From assembly GCF_010686725.1 (NCBI RefSeq), contig NZ_JAAGWZ010000002.1, positions 620,001 through 684,000 on the forward strand: DNA of 64,000 nucleotides, written 5' to 3'. Source of the DNA: Galbitalea soli (lineage in GTDB: Bacteria; Actinomycetota; Actinomycetes; Actinomycetales; Microbacteriaceae). The position numbers and the translations under genes are program-made. The notes under the pieces were generated by a model, which saw only the letters and a program-made list of their open reading frames with translations, did no database searches and was not told where the DNA came from. Positions 16,997-24,577 of the stretch are shown in pieces (position 1 is the first letter of the stretch; each line of letters starts with the position of its first letter).

Positions 16997-19174
16997 GTGA
17001 CCTCCCCGCTCGACACCAAGCTGCAGACGGCGCTCGGCGGGCGAACGGCGGGTGCCCTGCAGAAGGGCCTCGGCCTCGTCACGGTCGGCGACCTGCTGAG
17101 CCACTACCCACGCCGGTACGCCAAGCGGGGGGAGCTCACCGCGCTCAGCGAACTGGAGCTGGACACGAACGTCACCATCGTCGCCGAGGTGTTGCAGGTG
17201 ACGGAGCGCACGATGAAGGCGAAGCGCGGGTCGATCTTCGAGGCCCGGATCACCGATGGCAAGGGCATCCTGACCCTCACCTTCTTCAATCAGTCGTGGC
17301 GCAAGAACGAGCTGAAGCCGGGTGTTCGGGGGATCTTCGCCGGCAAGGTGGGCGACTATCGCGGAACCCGGCAACTGGCCCACCCCGAATACGAGCTCTT
17401 CGACGACGAGGTGGCCCTCGCCGACACCTCCGCGCGCAGCTGGATCGAGCAGCCGATCCCGATCTACCCGGCGACGTCGACGGTCGCCAGCTGGCAGATC
17501 GCCAAGTCGATCGAGATCGTGCTCGACACCCTGCCGCCGCTTGAGGATCCGGTGCCCGCCGAGGTGCGGCGCGAGCGTCAGCTGCTGCCCTACGCGCGCG
17601 CGATCGAGCTGATCCACCGCCCGCAGAAGGACTCCGACTGGGGCGCGGCGCGCGCCGCCCTGCGCTTTCAAGAGGCGTTCGTGCTGCAGTGCGCCCTGCT
17701 GCGCCAGCGGGCGGTCCTCCGCGAGGCGGCGGCGACCCCACGGGAGCCGGGCGCCCTCGCGCGCGAATTCGACGCGGCCATGCCGTTCACCCTCACCGGC
17801 GACCAGCGACTCGTGGGGGAGGAGGTCGCGCGCGACCTGGCGGGCCTCGCCCCGATGAACCGCCTCGTGCAGGGGGAGGTGGGCTCGGGCAAGACCCTCG
17901 TCGCGCTGCGCGCCATGCTCACCGTCGCCGACTCCGGCGGGCAGAGCGCGCTGCTCGCCCCCACCGAGGTTCTCGCGTCGCAGCACCTCCGCTCCATCGT
18001 CGCCACGCTCGGCCCCGACCTCGCGGCCCGGCTGCGCCCCACGCTGCTCACCGGTCAGCTTCCCGCCGCCGAGCGGAAGAAGGCGCTGCTAGCCGCCGTC
18101 TCGGGCAGCTCGCGCATCGTCGTCGGCACCCACGCGCTGCTGAGCGACAACGTGGGATTCTTCGATCTGGGCCTCGTCGTCGTCGACGAGCAGCACCGCT
18201 TCGGTGTCGACCAGCGCGAGGCGCTGAGGCAGAAGGGCGCGAAGCCTCCGCACGTCCTCGTCCTCACCGCGACCCCCATCCCGCGATCGGTCGCCATGAC
18301 CGTGTTCGGCGACCTCGACGTCTCCACGATCAGCGAACTGCCGGCGGGGCGCGTGCCCATCCAGAGCTTCGTGGTGCCGCTCGCCGAGCGCCCCGGATGG
18401 GTGACGCGCATCTGGGAGCGTCTCGCCGAGGAGCTGGCTCAGGGGCACCAAGCCTTCGTGGTCTGCCCGGCGATCGACGCGACCGACGCCGTAGAGGACG
18501 CGGACCCCGCCGACGGCCCAGAGGATGACCGTCCCGGCACCCCCGCGACCCCCCGCCCGCGCCCCGCCACCGTCACGGAGGTCGCCGAGAGCCTCCGCCA
18601 CAACCCGGTGCTCGCCTCCGCCCGGATCGCCATGCTCCACGGGCGCATGAGCGGCGAGGCCAAGGACGCGGTGATGCGCGCCTTCGCCGCCCGCGAGATC
18701 GACGTGCTCGTCGCGACCACCGTCATCGAGGTGGGCGTCGACGTTCCCAATGCCTCCGCGATGGTGATCCTCGATGCCGACCGGTTCGGGGTCTCCCAGC
18801 TGCACCAGCTGCGCGGGCGGGTCGGGCGGGGCGGGGTGCCCGGGCTGTGCCTCTTCGTGACGGGCGCCGAGCAGGGCAGCCTCGCGCGCGAGCGCGTCGA
18901 GGCGGTCGCGTCGACCCTCGACGGCTTCGAGCTGGCGCAGCGCGACCTCGAACTCCGCAAGGAGGGAGACGTGCTCGGCAGCGTGCAATCCGGTGGCCGC
19001 TCGAGCCTGCGGCTGCTGAGGGTGGCGACCGACGGCGACCTGATCCTCGACGCGCGGGAACTCGCGACCGGGGTGCTGGAGGGGGACCCGGCGTTGGTGG
19101 GGTATCCGGCCCTGCGCGACGCGCTCGCCCGCCGTCTCGACGAGTCGGAGGCGGCGTTCCTCGCCAAGAACTGA
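16997..19174 (+). CDS. recG: ATP-dependent DNA helicase RecG
   Basis: 725-residue helicase that remodels stalled forks and Holliday junctions. The N-terminal wedge/OB domain (about residues 50-160) precedes two RecA-like domains with Walker A GEVGSGKT, the DEQH box (VVVDEQHRFGVDQ), LTATPIPRS and QLHQLRGRVGRGG. An insert rich in Asp, Pro and Arg lies before the second helicase lobe (near 18480-18570). Length is near the family norm. Likely leaderless from GTG 16997. Confidence 0.95.
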   Translation: MTSPLDTKLQTALGGRTAGALQKGLGLVTVGDLLSHYPRRYAKRGELTALSELELDTNVTIVAEVLQVTERTMKAKRGSIFEARITDGKGILTLTFFNQSWRKNELKPGVRGIFAGKVGDYRGTRQLAHPEYELFDDEVALADTSARSWIEQPIPIYPATSTVASWQIAKSIEIVLDTLPPLEDPVPAEVRRERQLLPYARAIELIHRPQKDSDWGAARAALRFQEAFVLQCALLRQRAVLREAAATPREPGALAREFDAAMPFTLTGDQRLVGEEVARDLAGLAPMNRLVQGEVGSGKTLVALRAMLTVADSGGQSALLAPTEVLASQHLRSIVATLGPDLAARLRPTLLTGQLPAAERKKALLAAVSGSSRIVVGTHALLSDNVGFFDLGLVVVDEQHRFGVDQREALRQKGAKPPHVLVLTATPIPRSVAMTVFGDLDVSTISELPAGRVPIQSFVVPLAERPGWVTRIWERLAEELAQGHQAFVVCPAIDATDAVEDADPADGPEDDRPGTPATPRPRPATVTEVAESLRHNPVLASARIAMLHGRMSGEAKDAVMRAFAAREIDVLVATTVIEVGVDVPNASAMVILDADRFGVSQLHQLRGRVGRGGVPGLCLFVTGAEQGSLARERVEAVASTLDGFELAQRDLELRKEGDVLGSVQSGGRSSLRLLRVATDGDLILDARELATGVLEGDPALVGYPALRDALARRLDESEAAFLAKN

Positions 19175-19213
19175 CCCTCAGCGTAACGTCACGAAACGGT
19201 AACGTGCGCCCGA

Positions 19214-19225
19214 TAGGGTGAACAC
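19214..19225 (+). promoter_or_regulatory. -10 box for coaD
   Basis: TAGGGT at 19214-19219, 6 bases before the ATG at 19226. Two GTAACGT heptamers (19183-19189 and 19199-19205) lie just upstream, spacing about 16 bases, of unknown meaning. Confidence 0.5.
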
Positions 19226-19705
19226 ATGAGCAGGATCGCCGTCGTTCCTGGGTCGTTCGACCCGGTCACCCTCGGGCACCTGGACGTCATCGAGCGGGCG
19301 GCGAACGTCTTCGATGAGATCCACGTGCTCGTCGTCCACAACCCGGGCAAGTCCGCCCTGCTGCCCATCGCGCAGCGGGTCACCCTGCTCGAGAAATCCA
19401 TCGCGGATGCGGGGCTGAGGGGCCGGATCGTCGTCACGAGCTGGAGCGTGGGGCTCCTCGTGGACTACTGCACCGAGGTGGGGGCGACGGTCATCGTGAA
19501 GGGGATCCGCTCCCAGGTCGACCTCGCCTACGAGACCCCGATGGCTCTCGTCAACCGCAACCTCGCCGGGGTCGAGACGGTCTTCCTTCTTCCCGATCCC
19601 GCCCACGCGCACGTGTCGAGCTCGCTCGTGCGGCAGGTCGCCTCCCTCGGCGGCGATGTCTCGCCGTATGTGCCGCGCGTGGTCGCGGATTTCCTCCAGC
19701 AGTAA
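19226..19705 (+). CDS. coaD: Pantetheine-phosphate adenylyltransferase
   Basis: 159-residue nucleotidyltransferase making dephospho-CoA from 4'-phosphopantetheine and ATP. The nucleotide-binding motif [10 protein letters not shown] is at the N terminus; [13 protein letters not shown] and SSSLVRQVA (equivalent to ISSTxxR) follow. Full family length. Stands alone downstream of recG with its own -10 box. Confidence 0.96.
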   Translation: MSRIAVVPGSFDPVTLGHLDVIERAANVFDEIHVLVVHNPGKSALLPIAQRVTLLEKSIADAGLRGRIVVTSWSVGLLVDYCTEVGATVIVKGIRSQVDLAYETPMALVNRNLAGVETVFLLPDPAHAHVSSSLVRQVASLGGDVSPYVPRVVADFLQQ

Positions 19706-19770
19706 CGGCGCCCGCCGGGACCTGCGACCGCGGTGATGGTCGGCAAATGTTCCGGTGGCAGGATGGGGTC

Positions 19771-20772
19771 ATGAGTTCCCTCCAGGTCGGCTACGCCGCC
19801 ATGCTCGAGCAGTTCCACCCCAGTGAGGCCGTCGCCCTCAGCGAGTACGCCGAGAGCCGGGGGTTCTCGGGGGTCATGGCCGCCGACCACTTCCAGCCCT
19901 GGGTGCCCCAGCAGGGGCAGTCGTCCTTCGTGTGGAACGTTCTCACCGCGATCGGCGAGCGCACGACGGGCGACATGGGCCCCGGCGTGACCGCCCCGAC
20001 CTTCCGCTGGCACCCCGCGATGGTCGCGCAGGCCTCGGCCACGCTCGCGGCGATGTATCCCGGTCGCCACTGGCTCGGCCTCGGCTCGGGCGAGGCGCTG
20101 AACGAGCACATCGTCGGCGGATACTGGCCCGAGGCGCCGGAGCGCATCAACCGCATGTTCGAGGCGATCGACATCATCAACAAGCTCTTCACCGCCTCCC
20201 TCGCGGGCAAGGACGTGAAGCACTCCGGCCCGTTCTACAAGCTGGAGACCACGCGGCTGTGGACCATGCCCGAGACGCCGCCCGAGATCCTCGTGGCCAC
20301 CGCGGGGCCGGTGACCGCCAAGCGCGCCGGCAAGACGGTCGACGGCCTCATCACGGTCGGCGCACCGCTCGAGAAGATCAGCGGACTGTTCGCGAAGTTC
20401 GACGAGGGCGCGCGCGAGGTGGGCAAAGACCCGTCGTCGATGCCCAAGGTGCTCCAGCTGCACCTGTCGTGGGCTCCGACCGACGAGGAGGCGCTGCGCA
20501 ACGCCATGGTCGAGTGGCCGAACGGCGGCATGAAGTTCCCCAAGGGCGACATCCGATCGCCCTTCGAGCTCGAGCAGATGGCGAAGCTGGTGCGTCCCGA
20601 AGACTTCGAGGGCCGGATGATCATCGACTCCGATCCCGATGTGCACCGGGCGTACATCCAGAAATTCGTCGACCTCGGATTCGACCGCATCTACCTCCAC
20701 AACGTGGGTCGCAACCAGCGCGAGTGGATCGACGTCTTCGGCCGCGACGTGCTGCCGAAGCTCGTGCGGTAG
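19771..20772 (+). CDS. F420-dependent glucose-6-phosphate dehydrogenase-like oxidoreductase (LLM family)
   Basis: 333-residue luciferase-like TIM barrel. [15 protein letters not shown] and [11 protein letters not shown] match mycobacterial Fgd segments, which bind F420 and substrate. It would reduce F420 with a sugar phosphate or a related hydride donor. The ATG at 19771 is chosen over a Met 24 bases upstream because the family N terminus starts at [12 protein letters not shown]. Directly followed by cofE, 5 bases on, which supports an F420 role. Identity as a true G6P dehydrogenase is likely but not certain. Confidence 0.82.
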   Translation: MSSLQVGYAAMLEQFHPSEAVALSEYAESRGFSGVMAADHFQPWVPQQGQSSFVWNVLTAIGERTTGDMGPGVTAPTFRWHPAMVAQASATLAAMYPGRHWLGLGSGEALNEHIVGGYWPEAPERINRMFEAIDIINKLFTASLAGKDVKHSGPFYKLETTRLWTMPETPPEILVATAGPVTAKRAGKTVDGLITVGAPLEKISGLFAKFDEGAREVGKDPSSMPKVLQLHLSWAPTDEEALRNAMVEWPNGGMKFPKGDIRSPFELEQMAKLVRPEDFEGRMIIDSDPDVHRAYIQKFVDLGFDRIYLHNVGRNQREWIDVFGRDVLPKLVR

Positions 20773-20777
20773 GCGCC

Positions 20778-21626
20778 GTGACGGCGGGCCACGCGCTGCA
20801 AGTCGTCGCGGTGGAGGGGATCGGCGAGATCGCGCCCGGGGACGACCTGGCGGTCATCCTGGGCGATGCTCTCGATGCCCACCGTCGCGACGGGTCTCTC
20901 GCCACCGGCGACATCCTCGCGGTGACCAGCAAGATCGTCTCCAAGGCGGAGGGTCGCATCGTGCGGGCGGATGACCGCGAGCAGGCCATCACCGACGAAA
21001 CCGTTCGGGTCGTCGCCACCCGCGGGGCCACGCGCATCGTCGAGAACCGGCTCGGCATCGTCGGCGCGGCGGCTGGGGTGGACGCGTCGAACACCGCCGA
21101 GGGCACCGTGCTGCTGCTGCCCGTCGACCCCGACGCCTCGGCGAGCCGGCTGCGCCGCGCCCTCGAGGAGCGATTCGGGGTGCGCCTCGGCGTCGTCATC
21201 ACCGACACGCTCGGTCGCACCTGGCGCGAAGGGCAGACCGACGTCACCATCGGCGCGAGTGGGGTGCGGGTGCTGGATGACCTGCGCGGCAGCACCGACG
21301 CGCAGGGTCGCGTGCTCGACGTGACCGTGCCGGCCGTCGGCGACGAGATCGCGGCCGCAGCCGATCTCGTCAAGGGCAAGAGCCTCGGGCGCCCGCTCGC
21401 CATCGTGCGCGGACTCGCCCACCTGCTCGACGACGATGCGCCCGGCGCGCGCGCGATGATCCGCTCCAGTGCTACCGACATGTTCCGGCTGGGCACCGAC
21501 GAGGCGTGGGCGGAGGGGTTCGCGGCGGGGGTGGCGGCGTCCTCGGCGGCGGCCGCGCCTGCTTCGGCGGTGGGGTCCGGCTCCGCGGAGGCCCCCGTGC
21601 CCGGCGCGTCGCGGTCGGAGTCGTGA
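20778..21626 (+). CDS. cofE: Coenzyme F420:L-glutamate ligase (CofE, without fused reductase domain)
   Basis: 282 residues. GTP-dependent addition of glutamates to F420-0. Motifs [30 protein letters not shown] and [17 protein letters not shown] match CofE and the N-terminal half of mycobacterial FbiB. The catalytic fold ends near EAWAEGF, followed by a roughly 40-residue Ala/Ser/Glu low-complexity tail. No FMN-binding nitroreductase domain follows, unlike FbiB. GTG start 20778; GTGA overlap with cofC. Confidence 0.9.
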   Translation: MTAGHALQVVAVEGIGEIAPGDDLAVILGDALDAHRRDGSLATGDILAVTSKIVSKAEGRIVRADDREQAITDETVRVVATRGATRIVENRLGIVGAAAGVDASNTAEGTVLLLPVDPDASASRLRRALEERFGVRLGVVITDTLGRTWREGQTDVTIGASGVRVLDDLRGSTDAQGRVLDVTVPAVGDEIAAAADLVKGKSLGRPLAIVRGLAHLLDDDAPGARAMIRSSATDMFRLGTDEAWAEGFAAGVAASSAAAAPASAVGSGSAEAPVPGASRSES

Positions 21627-21682
21627 GCGTCGGAGGCGTGAGCGACGGTGGCGTGGGCGACAGAGGCGTGGGCGACGGCGGC
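21623..21682 (+). repeat. 15-base tandem repeat, four units, at the cofC start
   Basis: Four units with the pattern GTGrGCGnCnGnGGC. Each begins with GTG and encodes a five-residue unit ([20 protein letters not shown]). All four GTG codons are in frame with cofC. Confidence 0.75.
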
Positions 21683-22279
21683 GTCCGGCGCTGGACGGTG
21701 GTCATCCCGATCAAGGGAGGGTCCGGTGCGAAATCCCGGCTCGGCGGCTCACCCGCCCTCGCGCTCGCGATCGCGCTCGACACGGTCGCGGCGGCGGCAC
21801 AGGTCGCCGAACTCGTCGTCGTCACGACTCCGGAGGTGGGCGAGCGGGCGCGCGGCGTCGCGCCGGCCGCGCGCCTGGTGACGGATCCGGGTGCGGGACT
21901 CACCGCGGCGATTGCTGCGGGGATCGCGGCGGCCCCCGCGCTTCGAGTGGCGGTGCTGCTCGGCGATCTGCCCGCGCTCCAGCCCGATGAACTTCGCGCC
22001 GCGCTCGACTTCGCGGAGCGACACCCGCGGGCGCTCGTCGCCGACGCGGACGGCGACGGCAGCGTGCTCATCACGGCGCTTGTCAGCGCGGATCATGCGC
22101 CGGCCTTCGGCGACGGCTCGCGCGGGCGACACCGGGCGGCGGGGTATGCGGAACTGCCGATCGACGCCGGTTCAGGGCTTCGTCGTGATGTCGATACGCC
22201 GGGTCAGCTTGCGGCGCTGGCTGCAGCGGGTCGCCTGGGGGCGCGAACGGCGGCCGAGCTGGGCGGGTCGGGCCGGTAG
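21623..22279 (+). CDS. cofC: Phosphoenolpyruvate/2-phospho-L-lactate guanylyltransferase
   Basis: 218-residue nucleotidyltransferase (CofC/FbiD) that forms the GPP-linked three-carbon donor for F420. [18 protein letters not shown] is the nucleotide-binding N terminus; [13 protein letters not shown] holds the metal-binding Asp; [14 protein letters not shown] is the conserved C-terminal motif. The 5' end is made of four 15-base units each starting with GTG (21623, 21638, 21653, 21668), so the exact start is uncertain; the first overlaps the cofE stop. Confidence 0.88.
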   Translation: MSVGGVSDGGVGDRGVGDGGVRRWTVVIPIKGGSGAKSRLGGSPALALAIALDTVAAAAQVAELVVVTTPEVGERARGVAPAARLVTDPGAGLTAAIAAGIAAAPALRVAVLLGDLPALQPDELRAALDFAERHPRALVADADGDGSVLITALVSADHAPAFGDGSRGRHRAAGYAELPIDAGSGLRRDVDTPGQLAALAAAGRLGARTAAELGGSGR

Positions 22280-22312
22280 GAAGAGTGCTCTGTGCGGCGC
22301 GTGCGCGGGGCG

Positions 22313-22404
22313 GGGCTCCCGCCGGGGAGTGCGCAGCCGTGCACCGCGGTCCTCGCGTGCGCTGGTCTGGGCTCCCGTCAGCGGGTGCGCGCAGCCGTGC
22401 GTCG
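22313..22404. repeat. 56-base imperfect tandem duplication after cofC
   Basis: GGGCTCCCG (22313-22321) followed by GTGCGCAGCCGTGC recurs as GGGCTCCCG at 22369 followed by GGTGCGCGCAGCCGTGC, a period of about 56. It fills most of the 126-base gap between convergent cofC and the membrane-protein gene. No gene is seen in it. Confidence 0.6.
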
Positions 22405-22405
22405 C

Positions 22406-23071
22406 TCAGCGCCTGCGCGTGAGGTGGATGAACGGAAGTTCTTGCCTCAGGCGCACGTAGGAGTTCAGGTACAGCGCCGCGATGAGGCCGTAGAACGCGA
22501 GGCTGATGGCCGCCGCCGCGAGCCCGCCGGCAACAGAATCGAGCGCGCGGAAGTCCGTGAACGCCGAGATCACGATTCCGACGATGCCGATCGCGAAGAC
22601 GATGGCGGCGAGTACGCCGACCGCGCCGCTGAGCGTGGGTCGGGCGGTGAAGCGCCACCAGGGTCTGGGAGCCCGCGGCTCCTCGTTGGATCCGCGAAAC
22701 ACGCGCGCGCCGACGACGATGATCACGAGATCCTCGACGAGGCTGACCGCTGTGGAGAGCGTGTACGGCAGTGCTGAGAGGACGGCGAGATTGAGGAGCG
22801 ACACGAGAAGGTACGCTCCGACCGCGTAGGCGACCTTCCAATACCAGCGACGGATCCGCCATCGTCGCGACGACGCTGTGGAGGGGCGGGAGTCGGGTGC
22901 GAGGGGAGGCGGGGGCACCCCTTGATCGTATTCGTGGTGCGGCTGGTCGGCCGCGCTGCCGGGCACCGTGCGTCTGCCGCCGTGGTGCCCGCTGACTGCC
23001 GCGCTGCCTGCCGCGCTGCCTCCCGCGCTGCCTCCCGCGCTGCCTCCCGCGCTGCCGGGGCACCCCCGCAT
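22406..23071 (-). CDS. Putative integral membrane protein with N-terminal Gly/Ser/Ala repeats
   Basis: 221 residues, not assigned to a family with confidence. The N terminus (about residues 5-28) is a GSAG-type repeat encoded by 12-base DNA repeats, followed by a Pro-rich linker. The rest has about four hydrophobic spans (near residues 80-98, 104-122, 150-172 and 178-200). The start at 23071 is supported by GGAG 6 bases upstream; no later in-frame Met precedes the first span. It is divergent from the DUF222/HNH gene. The cytosolic N terminus appears disordered. Function unknown. Confidence 0.65.
   Translation of the reverse strand: MRGCPGSAGGSAGGSAGGSAAGSAAVSGHHGGRRTVPGSAADQPHHEYDQGVPPPPLAPDSRPSTASSRRWRIRRWYWKVAYAVGAYLLVSLLNLAVLSALPYTLSTAVSLVEDLVIIVVGARVFRGSNEEPRAPRPWWRFTARPTLSGAVGVLAAIVFAIGIVGIVISAFTDFRALDSVAGGLAAAAISLAFYGLIAALYLNSYVRLRQELPFIHLTRRR
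22991..23050. repeat. 12-base tandem repeat, five units
   Basis: Units GCTGACTGCCGC, GCTGCCTGCCGC and three identical GCTGCCTCCCGC. Read on the minus strand they encode the Ala-Gly-Gly-Ser repeat at the N terminus of the membrane protein. The three identical copies suggest recent slippage. Confidence 0.85.
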
Positions 23072-23108
23072 CTGGGGCTCCGATTACATCAACAACTCGT
23101 CAATTCTT

Positions 23109-23128
23109 ATTCGAACACACGTTCGAAT
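23109..23128. promoter_or_regulatory. LexA SOS box
   Basis: ATTCGAACACACGTTCGAAT is a perfect palindrome with 8-base arms and contains TCGAAC-N4-GTTCGA, the LexA consensus of actinobacteria and Firmicutes (established). It ends 16 bases before the DUF222/HNH start, over the expected promoter, and is 38 bases from the divergent membrane-protein start. Confidence 0.88.
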
Positions 23129-23144
23129 CTGGGAGAATATCTGC

Positions 23145-24554
23145 ATGTCCGATCTTCTGCAATGCATCGACACCGTGACCGCGCAGGTCCGCGCTCTCGC
23201 GGCCGATGCTGCGATCATCGCTGGCTTCGACGATGACGCGCTCGTCGAGTTGCAGCGGATGATCGGCCGACTCCAGCGCGCGATCGAGCCCCTCAGCGCG
23301 GCCGTCGCCACCCAATTCGTCGGGCGCTCCTCGCGCGAGTTCGGGCCGCGCGGGCTGTCGGCCCGGCACGGATTCCCAACCGTCGACGGATTCCTTCAGT
23401 CCCTCACGGGGGTCTCGAGTCGGGATGCTCGCGCGCTCGCGGCGGTGGGAACGCTGTTCAACGAGTCGAGACGCGAGCTCCGTCCCGGGGAGGAGGTCAT
23501 CGAGCCGGCGGGCACCTGGCGCGCCGTCGCGGCACACGCGCACGGCGACGGTGTCCTCTCCCTTGACGGGGTGCACGCTGTCTCGAGAGTGTTCCGCGAT
23601 CTCGACGAGACGATTCCCCCGGAGCGCCTCGCTACCGCGATGACGGCGCTGCTCGCCGATGCCCAGACGTCGTCGGTGGACGCTCTTGCGCGCACTGCGC
23701 GCGCCATGCGGGACGACCTCGACCTCGCGGGGGTCGCCGCGCGCGAGGGTGATCGCCGATCGTCACGCTACCTCCGCGTGCATCGTCTCCCCGAGGGGAT
23801 CGTGACCGGCTCCTTCCGCCTCACCGATGACGACGGCTTACTGCTCTTGTCCATTCGCGATCTCGCGATCGGTCCGCGTCTCGGCACGCCGCGCTTCAGA
23901 AGCGAGGCGGATGAGACCCGCGTCAGTGCACTCATCGCCGACCCGCGAACGGACGGGCAGCTCCTTGCCGACACGTTCACGACCCTCCTGCGCACCGGAA
24001 TCGACGCCGACTCCGACGGCATCTTCGGTGGGCACCGACCCGCGGTCCGCGTCGTCGTCACCGAGACTGCTCTCCAGAGCGGAGTCGGCGTCGGCCACTA
24101 CGAAGACGGTGACGCCGCCATCAGCATCGAGACGGTTCGCCGTCACGTGTGTGAGACCGGTCTCAAAGGCCTCCTCTTCAGCGGAACGCGCGCGCTCGAC
24201 GTTGGCCGAACCCGACGGCTCTTCACCGCCAGCCAACGAGACGCGCTCGCTGCACGTGACGGTGGGTGCCGGTATCCCGGCTGCGATCGCCCCGTCTCGT
24301 GGACGGAAGCACATCACATCAACGAATGGCACCGGCACCGCGGGCGAACCGATGCCGCCGACGGCATACTCCTGTGCCGTCGCCATCACGGCCTCATCCA
24401 CGCCAACCACTGGCGCGTGCGGCGAATCGAAGATGACTACTGGCTCGACGCCGACCCCGCGCGCTCCGACACCGACGATTTCCCTGCCGACCCCGCCCGG
24501 GCGTCCCTCATCCCGATGCCCAGCCGAAGCCGTGTCCTGGCGGCCGCCGGATGA
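23145..24554 (+). CDS. DUF222 domain-containing HNH endonuclease-like protein (13E12 repeat family)
   Basis: 469 residues. The N-terminal DUF222 region covers most of the protein; the C-terminal HNH nuclease motif runs CRYPGCDRPVSWTEAHHINE then LCRRHHGLIH. Relatives are the REP13E12 proteins of mycobacteria, several of which are DNA-damage-induced. The perfect LexA box just upstream predicts SOS control here too. ATG 23145 with GGGAG at 23130-23134 as possible Shine-Dalgarno. It interrupts the F420 gene region, and AT content is higher at its 5' end than in neighbours; transfer is possible. Biochemical role unknown. Confidence 0.88.
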   Translation: MSDLLQCIDTVTAQVRALAADAAIIAGFDDDALVELQRMIGRLQRAIEPLSAAVATQFVGRSSREFGPRGLSARHGFPTVDGFLQSLTGVSSRDARALAAVGTLFNESRRELRPGEEVIEPAGTWRAVAAHAHGDGVLSLDGVHAVSRVFRDLDETIPPERLATAMTALLADAQTSSVDALARTARAMRDDLDLAGVAAREGDRRSSRYLRVHRLPEGIVTGSFRLTDDDGLLLLSIRDLAIGPRLGTPRFRSEADETRVSALIADPRTDGQLLADTFTTLLRTGIDADSDGIFGGHRPAVRVVVTETALQSGVGVGHYEDGDAAISIETVRRHVCETGLKGLLFSGTRALDVGRTRRLFTASQRDALAARDGGCRYPGCDRPVSWTEAHHINEWHRHRGRTDAADGILLCRRHHGLIHANHWRVRRIEDDYWLDADPARSDTDDFPADPARASLIPMPSRSRVLAAAG

Positions 24555-24577
24555 CCGCGCGCCAGCTCGCCCCCGTG

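Noticed and set aside
23121-23130. GTTCGAATCT resembles a tRNA T-loop
   Set aside because: No acceptor, D or anticodon arms can be formed around it; it is half of the LexA palindrome.
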